Assembly (NCBI GenBank): GCA_963713445.1
Contig: CAVQMB010000047.1
Span: 1 to 64,000 of the forward strand
Source: CAVQMB01 sp963713445
Lineage (GTDB): Bacteria > Pseudomonadota > Gammaproteobacteria > Competibacterales > Competibacteraceae
Direction: 5' to 3'
DNA: 64,000 nucleotides
The notes beneath the pieces were generated by a model. It ran no database searches, was not told where the DNA came from, and saw only the letters and a program-made list of their open reading frames with translations. Position numbers and translations under genes: made by a program. This document shows positions 27,796-37,400 of this stretch, one piece after another (position 1 is the first letter of the stretch; the number at the start of each line of letters is the position of its first letter).

Positions 27796-28054
27796 CTTAA
27801 AGGACAGCTCCGCAGGATTGCGGGGCCAAGATCCACTCTTAAACTCAGTGCCGCACGGCAAGGCCAGCTTACGGGCTGAGGCGTGACGCCGGTGTCGTTA
27901 CTTAATCAGGGGAGGGAATGAAGGGTTATCGGCAGGTGTTGCGTTATTGATGCGCCGATTTATTTGAACAACTTCCAGGAATAATTTATACATACCCGCG
28001 GTCACAACGAGAATCCACCCGGGCACAGGCAATGACGAAACCTGGAGAACCCCC
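27796..28054. other. Intergenic region upstream of coxG
   Basis: It holds a CCGCA/TGCGG hairpin near 27811-27826, a GGCGTGACGCC hairpin near 27880 and, further down, the promoter at 27964-27992. I could not match it to the Moco riboswitch consensus. A 10-codon open frame (MKGYRQVLRY) with a good ribosome site sits upstream of the promoter and is probably chance. Confidence 0.4.
27964..27992 (+). promoter_or_regulatory. Candidate promoter of the cox genes
   Basis: TTGAAC (27964-27969), a 17-base spacer and TATACA (27987-27992) lie in an AT-rich patch about 60 bases before the coxG start. Confidence 0.55.
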
Positions 28055-28540
28055 ATGCTAATCGAAGGCGAATACGCGATTGACGCGCCGCGGCAGCGGG
28101 TGTGGGAAGCACTGAACGATCCGGAGATGCTGCGCCGGTGCATCCCTGGCTGCGAGACGCTGGAGCAGAGCGCTGAGAATGCCTTCCAGGCCCGCATTCA
28201 GTCGAAGATTGGACCGGTGAAGGCGAAGTTCAACGTCAAGGTATCGCTGGAGGACCTGGTGCCGCCGACGAGCTACCGGCTTGCCGGTGAGGGTCAGGGG
28301 GGTGTGGCGGGGTTTGCCCGCGGCCATGCCGATGTGACGTTGAGCGAAGCCGAGGCCGGGACGACGACGCTCACCTATCAGGCCGAGTTCAGGATCGGCG
28401 GCAAGCTGGCGCAGGTCGGCTCGCGGCTGGTGGCGGGGGCGACCCGCAAGACGGCCGATCAGTTCTTCGCCAACTTTGCGGCGGCGCTGGCGCCGGCGGC
28501 CGCGAGCCCATCCGAGGAGACAGCAAACCATGACGATTGA
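28055..28540 (+). CDS. coxG: CoxG-like carbon monoxide dehydrogenase accessory protein
   Basis: 161 residues of the CoxG/SRPBCC fold. MLIEGEYAIDAPRQRVWEAL, then the PEMLRRCIPGCETLE motif and a C-terminal Ala-rich tail. CoxG recruits the enzyme to the membrane or carries lipophilic quinone in CO-oxidising bacteria. GGAG is 7 bases upstream of the ATG. Its stop is 10 bases after the coxS start, so the two overlap. Confidence 0.88.
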   Translation: MLIEGEYAIDAPRQRVWEALNDPEMLRRCIPGCETLEQSAENAFQARIQSKIGPVKAKFNVKVSLEDLVPPTSYRLAGEGQGGVAGFARGHADVTLSEAEAGTTTLTYQAEFRIGGKLAQVGSRLVAGATRKTADQFFANFAAALAPAAASPSEETANHDD

Positions 28541-29005
28541 TGTAACCTTCACGCTCAACGGTGCTCGGGTGAGCGCCAGTGTTGAGCCGCGCACGCTGCT
28601 GGTGCAGTTGCTGCGCGAGCAGCTCGGGCAGACGGGCACGCATGTGGGCTGCGACACCAGCCAGTGCGGGGCGTGCGTGGTGCACGTCGACGGGCGCTCG
28701 GTGAAATCGTGCACGCTGCTGGCGGCCCAGGTCGACGGTGCCGAGGTGCTGACCATTGAGGGGGTGGCGCGCGACGACGAGCTGCACCCGATGCAGGCGG
28801 CGTTCCGGGAACATCACGGGCTGCAGTGCGGGTTTTGCACGCCGGGGATGATCATGAGCGCGCTGGAGCTGGTCAAGCACAACCCGGCGCCCAGCGAGGG
28901 CGAGATCCGCCACTGGCTGGAGGGCAACATCTGCCGCTGCACCGGGTATCACAACATCGTCAAGGCCATCGCCGCCGGCGCTCAGGCTATGCAGGAGACA
29001 AGCTA

Positions 29006-29006
<1 letters not shown>
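28530..29006 (+). CDS. coxS: Molybdenum hydroxylase small subunit (2x[2Fe-2S])
   Basis: 158 residues. The N-terminal plant-type cluster ligands are in CDTSQCGACVVHVDG and the second cluster in CGFCTPG with CRCTGY. It carries electrons from the Mo centre to FAD in the CoxLMS heterotrimer. ATG 28530 overlaps coxG; the stop shares one base with the coxL start (TAATG). Confidence 0.93.
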
Positions 29007-31387
<2,381 letters not shown>

Positions 31388-31406
31388 TTTCGAGGAGAAT
31401 ACACGC

Positions 31407-32201
31407 ATGTATAGCTTCGACTACAAACGCCCCGGCAGCCTGGAGGATGCACGCCAGCGGCTGGGCACGGCGGTGGAAGGCAAGCTGCTGGCCGGGGGCA
31501 TGACCCTGCTACCGAGCCTGAAGTTGCGCCTGGCCCAGCCCTCGGTATTGATTGACCTGGGCGGGGTGAAGACGCTCAGCGGCATCCGCCGCGAGGGCGA
31601 GGCGCTGGTGATTGGGGCCATGACCCGGCACGCCGATGTCGCCGCGTCCCAGGAGGTGGGCGCGGCGATTCCGGCGCTGGCGGCGCTGGCCGGGGACATT
31701 GGCGATCCGCAGGTGCGCAATCGCGGCACCCTGGGCGGCTCGATCGCCAATGCCGACCCGGCGGCGGACTACCCGGCGGCGGTGCTGGGGTTGAACGCGA
31801 CGGTGGTAACCGACCGACGCGAGATTGGTGCCGACGAGTTTTTCCTTGATCTGTTCGAGACCGCACTGGAGGACGATGAGATTGTCACCGCGGTGCGGTT
31901 CCCGCTGCCCAGGCGCGCGGCCTACCTGAAGTTTCCCAACCCGGCCTCGCGCTACGCCATCGTCGGGGTGATGGTGGCCGAGACGGCGGCGGGCGTACGG
32001 GTGGCGGTGACCGGGGCCGGGCCGTGCGCGTTCCGGGTCGCGGAGATGGAGCAGGCGCTCGCCCGGGACTTCACCCCGGAGGCGGTGGCCGGCATTACGG
32101 TGGCGGCCGACGAGCTCAACACGGACATCCACGCCAGTGCCGAATACCGCGCCCACCTGATCACCGTTATGGCCAGGCGCGCCGTGGCGGCCTGCGCTTG
32201 A
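31407..32201 (+). CDS. coxM: Molybdenum hydroxylase medium (FAD) subunit
   Basis: 264 residues of the CoxM/CutM FAD-binding family. LLAGGMTLLPSLKLRLAQP and GDPQVRNRGTLGGSIANADPAADYPAA match the FAD loops. It passes electrons to the external acceptor. GAGGAG precedes the ATG. Last gene of the operon; it converges with yqeC with a 23-base gap. Confidence 0.92.
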   Translation: MYSFDYKRPGSLEDARQRLGTAVEGKLLAGGMTLLPSLKLRLAQPSVLIDLGGVKTLSGIRREGEALVIGAMTRHADVAASQEVGAAIPALAALAGDIGDPQVRNRGTLGGSIANADPAADYPAAVLGLNATVVTDRREIGADEFFLDLFETALEDDEIVTAVRFPLPRRAAYLKFPNPASRYAIVGVMVAETAAGVRVAVTGAGPCAFRVAEMEQALARDFTPEAVAGITVAADELNTDIHASAEYRAHLITVMARRAVAACA

Positions 32202-32224
32202 TGCCGGACCGGTCCGGCGCTCTG

Positions 32225-32980
32225 TCAGCGCCGGACCACCTCCACCTGAGGCGGCTCCTGGCCCATGGCGGCCAGTATCACATAATCGAACCGATCGCTG
32301 AGTTCCAGAGCCTGGCGCGCTGCCGACCGGGCCTGCTGCCGGCGTTCGGCACCCTCGACAGCATTGATCACCGGGATCAGACGGGCCTGCCCTATGCTCT
32401 GGAGAGCCCCTTGCCGACTGCTCAGCAGGCGGGCGATGTGCAGGGGCTGTAGTGGCTCGCCGCGACGGGCCCCGGTGATGGCCGCCAGCCGTTCGACCCG
32501 GTGGGCGCTGTGCTCGTCCAATGGGCGGCCCAGCACCGCCGCCGATACCAGGTACAACACCGTGGTAATACCGGGCGGCAGTACCGGCTCGTAATCGGCG
32601 GGTGCCTTGATGCCACGCATACGGGCGCCATCGGCCTTGACCAGCAGCACATCAAACCTGACCCGCGCCTGCAGCGCAGCCAACGCCTGCGGCATGACGC
32701 CCTGGAGCCGCCCACGCCGGCCACCAGCCGCCACAAAGGCGACCCGGCGATGCACGCGCGCCGCCCGCACCACCGCCTCTTCCAGACTGGCAGCCGGGGC
32801 GATCACCGACTGGGCCGCGAGCGTTTCCGGGAACGGCCGGATCAGAACGGTCGCACTGACACCGACCCGACCGGGATGGTGATTGGCCAACGCATACAAC
32901 GTGGTCTTCTTGCCACCGGCACCCACCGCGCAGACAATTCCACGCCGGGCACCGAATAGGTCGATCAGGCTATCAGGCAT
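32225..32980 (-). CDS. yqeC: YqeC-like Mo-hydroxylase maturation protein
   Basis: 251 residues. P-loop-like start GARRGIVCAVGAGGKKTTLYALANHHPGR, then VLLVKADGARMRGIKAPADYEPVLP, the conserved YqeC block, and a C-terminal DYVILAAM. YqeC is linked to selenium-dependent molybdenum hydroxylases as a cofactor-maturation factor. GAGGKKTT differs from the common GAGGKTTT. I chose ATG 32978-32980 because it places the P-loop at the usual distance; longer frames have no support. It converges with coxM and is probably part of the same function. Confidence 0.8.
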   Translation of the reverse strand: MPDSLIDLFGARRGIVCAVGAGGKKTTLYALANHHPGRVGVSATVLIRPFPETLAAQSVIAPAASLEEAVVRAARVHRRVAFVAAGGRRGRLQGVMPQALAALQARVRFDVLLVKADGARMRGIKAPADYEPVLPPGITTVLYLVSAAVLGRPLDEHSAHRVERLAAITGARRGEPLQPLHIARLLSSRQGALQSIGQARLIPVINAVEGAERRQQARSAARQALELSDRFDYVILAAMGQEPPQVEVVRR

Positions 32981-33199
32981 GCACCCTGTCGCAGCATTGC
33001 GAACCGCTTGGGACCGGGCTGCACGACATCCGCTGGCGATCCGAAGAAAATGGGCCAAGATGACTTTTGCATTCGGACCCAGCATACCGAATCGGTTTCC
33101 CGGACAACAGGCCTTGCCAGCAATCAGTGCCACCCTCGACGAGCCTGTGGTTGCGCCAGCGATTGACTTGTTACACTGCGCGTCGATTTGACGACCGGG
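32981..33199. other. Gene-free interval upstream of yqeC
   Basis: About 220 bases between the yqeC start and the MFS fragment. It presumably holds the yqeC promoter on the minus strand. I see no gene, repeat or clear hexamer pair. Confidence 0.4.
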
Positions 33200-33350
33200 G
33201 CCCCGATGGCGGCATTATCATCGCCCTGCTGGTCGTGTTCAGCCTGGCTCGCGGGCTTTGCTCGGTCGCGTTCAAGGACGTGGCAAGACCGTCTCCAAGA
33301 CTCGGCGTGGCCGGCTGAGCGGCCTCAGCACCAGCCCGTCGGGTTTCATG
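33200..33350 (+). pseudogene. Decayed fragment of an MFS transporter
   Basis: One frame reads IIIALLVVFSLARGLCSVAF then KDV; another continues GKTVSKTRRGRLSGLSTSPSGF. Joined, they resemble the conserved loop of an MFS transporter group (a RGLCSVAxKDVLGKTxxKTRRGRL-like motif), with a few bases lost at the joint near 33275. The rest of the transporter is missing, so this looks like a true gene remnant rather than a sequencing error. Recognition is from memory of the motif, not a search. Confidence 0.4.
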
Positions 33351-33417
33351 CGATGGCTGCCGGAAGGGTGAGATTTGCCGCTATAATCGGAGCAGACCAC
33401 CTGCACGGGAGGACGCG

Positions 33418-33711
33418 ATGCGCATCAAGCACTACCTGCTGATCATGCTGACCATGGCCGTCATTGCCTTCTTTCAACCACTGGTGGTATTCCTCGGCAA
33501 TCTGGCGGTCATTCTGGGTGCCGGCGCTTACATCTACACCGACCTGCCACCCACGGTGCAGGATCATTACGAACGACGCATTGCCCAGGGTCTCACCCAG
33601 TTACGGCAACTGCTGCGACGCAACCAGCCAGCCGTAGCCTATGGTGAACCGGAGCCGCTACCGGTACGCTGGCGGCGTAACAGTCGTTCGCGGGGCACCA
33701 ACCATCATTGA
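33418..33711 (+). CDS. Small membrane protein, unknown
   Basis: 97 residues. Two closely spaced hydrophobic segments fill residues 7-40 (LLIMLTMAVIAFFQPLVV and LGNLAVILGAGAYIYT), followed by a basic cytosolic or periplasmic tail (YERRIAQGLTQLRQLLRRN). GGGAGG stands 7-8 bases before the ATG, which supports a real gene. A -10-like TATAAT lies at 33382-33387. No family recognised. Confidence 0.65.
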   Translation: MRIKHYLLIMLTMAVIAFFQPLVVFLGNLAVILGAGAYIYTDLPPTVQDHYERRIAQGLTQLRQLLRRNQPAVAYGEPEPLPVRWRRNSRSRGTNHH

Positions 33712-33725
33712 TGAGTGCGCCATGT

Positions 33726-33740
33726 GCTGGGGTTCCCAGC
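33726..33740 (+). terminator. Hairpin after the small membrane protein gene
   Basis: GCTGGG (33726-33731) and CCCAGC (33735-33740) form a perfect 6-bp stem with a 3-base loop, 15 bases after the stop. No T-run follows. Confidence 0.3.
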
Positions 33741-33810
33741 CGTAAATCGCATATTATGCTCGGTTTTGATACCGCCATTGGGCGGCCCAATCTTTTGGAG
33801 AAGTCACTTT

Positions 33811-34398
33811 ATGATGCAATTGTTACGTTTGTCGCTGTCCGTAACCCTGCTCTGGGTAACGACAGCGGGGCTGGGAATCGCGGCCCAAAACAGCGCCGCG
33901 CAAACCAATGTCTTCAAGCCGGACCCCAGCATTACCTGCAATCGCAAAACTCAGATCTGCAGTGACAATAAGGGGCCGGCCTTCGGCTGGACAAAAGCCT
34001 ACTTCGGAGTCGATGCAGCACTCAAACTTGCCAATCGGCGGGACATGGTAATCAACCCGGACACCTCCGTATACCGGCTCACCGAGACCAACCGCTGCGA
34101 CCTAACGGTCAAGGTCTGTTACCGTGACGGCAAGCTCGATGTGAAGCTCACTCAAGAACAGTTCGGCCATGATGCCATCAGGAACCTCAAGAAATTCCAA
34201 CAGACCCTGGCCAAGGGAAAAGGCGACATCGTAAAGCTGCGACCTGGCCTTGAGTGCGCGCACTCCAAACAGATCTGCTACGACCAAAACGGCCCCAGCG
34301 TGGGGGTGACGCGGCTGGCTTTCGGGAACACGGCAGCACTCAAACTACTCAACGCACTGCTGACACAGCAGACGACCAACAGCACTGACAAGAACTGA
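33811..34398 (+). CDS. Secreted protein with three C-x6-C-x14-FG modules
   Basis: 195 residues, signal peptide about 1-25 (LLRLSLSVTLLWVTTAGLGIAAQ). Three modules follow: CNRKTQIC, CDLTVKVC and CAHSKQIC, each C-x6-C and each followed after exactly 14 residues by FG and then an Ala-rich helix start (VDAALKL, HDAIRNL, NTAALKLL). Each Cys pair likely forms a small disulfide loop. One more module occurs in the lipoprotein at 61934-62149. It may belong to the Fels-1/YcgJ-like group, which I recall only loosely. ATG 33811 has GGAG 10 bases upstream. The stop lies 3 bases from the convergent uvrA stop. Confidence 0.8.
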   Translation: MMQLLRLSLSVTLLWVTTAGLGIAAQNSAAQTNVFKPDPSITCNRKTQICSDNKGPAFGWTKAYFGVDAALKLANRRDMVINPDTSVYRLTETNRCDLTVKVCYRDGKLDVKLTQEQFGHDAIRNLKKFQQTLAKGKGDIVKLRPGLECAHSKQICYDQNGPSVGVTRLAFGNTAALKLLNALLTQQTTNSTDKN

Positions 34399-34401
34399 CC
34401 A

Positions 34402-37400
34402 TCAGGCCGGTTCCCGCACTCGTCGGGACGCGAGAAATTCCCGCAGGAACCGGGCTGTACGCGATCCACGCCGCAGTCTGGCCACTGCCTGCGGTGTATC
34501 GGCGGCAACTATCCGGCCGCCACCATCGCCGCCCTCGGGGCCGAGATCGATCAGCCAGTCCGCCTCGGCTATTACATCCAGATTGTGCTCGATCAGCAAT
34601 ACGCTGTGACCAGCGTCAACCAATCGGTGCAGGACGCGAATCAGCTTTTCGACGTCAGCCATGTGCAATCCCACCGTCGGCTCGTCCAGCACGTACAGCG
34701 TATGATTGAGTGGCCGCTTACGGCCGCGTGGTTCCGTCGGCTGGGTGCGGGCCTTGGCCAACTCGGTCACCAACTTGATGCGCTGGGCCTCACCGCCTGA
34801 CAGGGTGGGGCTGGGCTGCCCCAGGGTCAGATAGCCCAGTCCAACATCGGCCAGCAGCTGCAAGGCATGGTGCACAGGTGGATGGGCCGCAAAGAAATCG
34901 GTCGCCTCGCTCACGCTGAGCGCCAGCACCTCGGCGATGGTCTTGCCGCGATAAGTCACCGCCAGAGTTTCCCGATCGAAGCGATCGCCACCGCATACCT
35001 CACAGGGCACCTGCACATCCGGCAGAAAACTCATCTCGATGCGCCGGGTGCCCTGACCCTCGCAGGCCGCACAACGCCCACCGGCGGTATTGAACGAAAA
35101 CCGGGCCGGCGCATAGCCGCGCAGCCGCGCTTCTTCGGTCGCCGCGAACAGCTTGCGGATGGCATCCCAGATGCCGACATAAGTCGCCGGGCAGGATCGC
35201 GGCGTACGACCGATCGGCGTCTGGTCCACTTCCAGCACCCGGGTCAGCGCCTCCCAGCCGGTCAGGGCAGCGCAGCCTTCAAGTGCTGCCGGCTGCCGGC
35301 CGCGGCGCTGACTCAGCAACCGCTGCAGGTTGCCATACAGCACACCACGCACCAGGCTGGACTTACCGCTGCCGGAGACCCCGGTCACACAAACCAGACG
35401 CCGCAATGGAACGCCGACATTGAGGTTCTGCAGATTATGCAGCCCGGCACCGTCGACCCACAGCGTGTCGGTTGCCTCCGGCGGCCGGGGTGCCACCAGC
35501 GGGTGGCGCAGCGGCGCCGCCAGGTAGCGACCGGTGACCGATTCCGGGCTGGCCAGCAACGAATCCAGCGGGCCCGCCGCCACGATGCGTCCGCCGTGGT
35601 GCCCGGCGCCCGGCCCCAGATCGATAATATGGTCGGCCCGGCGGATAGTATCCTCATCATGTTCGACCACCACCACCGTATTACCCTGCTGCTGCAGCTT
35701 GGCCAGCGTATCCAGCAGCATCCGGTTGTCGCGCGGATGAAGACCGATAGTGGGTTCGTCCAGGATGTAGCAGACCCCCCGCAGGTTCGAACCCAGCTGC
35801 GCCGCCAGGCGGATGCGCTGGGCCTCACCGCCGGACAGGGTCGGTGCCGCCCGGTCCAGGCTCAGATAGCCAAGACCAACCTGTTGCAGGAAGCGCAACC
35901 GGGCCCGAAGCTCGCTCAATATGTCGCGGGCAATCGCCGCGTCACGGCCAGCCAGCCGCAGTTCCCGGAAGCTGCGTTCGGCAGCGCTGACAGGCAATGC
36001 GGTGTAATCGGCGATGGAGCGTCCCCGGAAACGCACCGCCAGCGCCTGTGGATTGAGGCGGAAGCCGTTACAGTGCGGGCAGGGTAGCACCGGCTCGCTG
36101 GCGTCGAGGCTATCGTCGTCGGTACCCCCCTTGATGCCGGTACCGCAACAGGCTGGACACCAGCCGTGTCTGGAATTGTACGAGAACAGTCGCGGGTCGG
36201 GCTCGGGAAAACTTCGGCCACAACCTGGACACGCCCGCGCCGTGGAAAACAACGCTTCCCGGTCATCATCTGCCAGCACCCGCACCGCGCCTTTGCCGAA
36301 CTCGAGTGCCTGCGCCAGCCCATGCCGCAGGGTGGCTTCATTGGCAGCGGTCAGCGCCAGTTCCGCGACCGGCAACTCTATCGTATGTTCGCGAAACCGC
36401 TCCAGCCGCGGCCAATGCCCGGTCGGCAGGTAATCCCCGTCGACCCGCAGCAGTCCAAAACCCTTGCTGGCGGCCCACCGGGCCAACTCGGTGTAATAAC
36501 CCTTGCGGGCCGTGACCAAGGGTGCCAGCAGGTCCACGCGGCGGCCACGGAAGTCGCGCAGCAACTGAGCCAGAATCGCGTCCGGTGTCTGCGGCTCGAT
36601 TGCAATGTCGCAGTCCGGGCAGTGCTGGATGCCGAGCTTGACAAACAGCAGCCGTAGAAAATGCTGGATTTCGGTCAGCGTGCCGACAGTGCTCTTGCGC
36701 CCGCCGCGGCTGGTGCGCTGTTCGATCGCCACGGTCGGTGGAATGCCGCGCACCGCATCGACATCGGCCCGCGCTGCCGGCTGTACGAACTGGCGGGCAT
36801 AGGCGTTAAGCGATTCCAGGTAGCGGCGCTGGCCCTCGGCGAACAGGATGTCGAACGCCAGCGTGCTCTTACCCGATCCCGAAACCCCGGTAATCACGGT
36901 TAAGCGGTCGCGCGGGATGTCGACGTCCACATTCTGCAGATTGTGCTCGCGGGCATGGTGAATACGGATGGCGGTATCGCGCTGGCGATAACGGGTTGCT
37001 GTTTCAGCGAGGGTCTTCGGCTTGCGACTGCTGCCCGAATCGGGCTGGTCGAGGTGATTCCGCGCCGCGTCCAGCGCCTGCCGGTAGTGTGCAAGTGCCC
37101 GCCCGGTATGGCTGGCACGGCAGTTCATGACCTCGCCCGGGGTGCCGGCGCAGACCAGCTCACCGCCCTCCTCGCCGCCCTCCGGCCCGAGGTCGATCAA
37201 CCAGTCGGCGGCGGCGATGACATCGAGGTTATGCTCGATCACCAGCACCGAGTGACCCTGCTCCAGCAGCCGGTCAAAGGCCTGCAGCAGGCGTTCGATA
37301 TCGGCGAAATGGAGCCCCGTGGTAGGCTCGTCGAACATGAACAGCAACCCGCGGCCGCCCCCGTCGCCGGCCTTGGCCAGATGACCGGCCAGCTTCAGGC

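Noticed and set aside
27918..27950. Ten-codon leader peptide (MKGYRQVLRY) before coxG with a strong ribosome site
   Set aside because: It lies upstream of the better promoter at 27964-27992, so it would not be in the cox transcript; likely chance.
35770..35800. GGTTCGAACC-like T-arm suggesting a tRNA
   Set aside because: It lies inside the UvrA coding frame and no acceptor or anticodon stem can be built around it.
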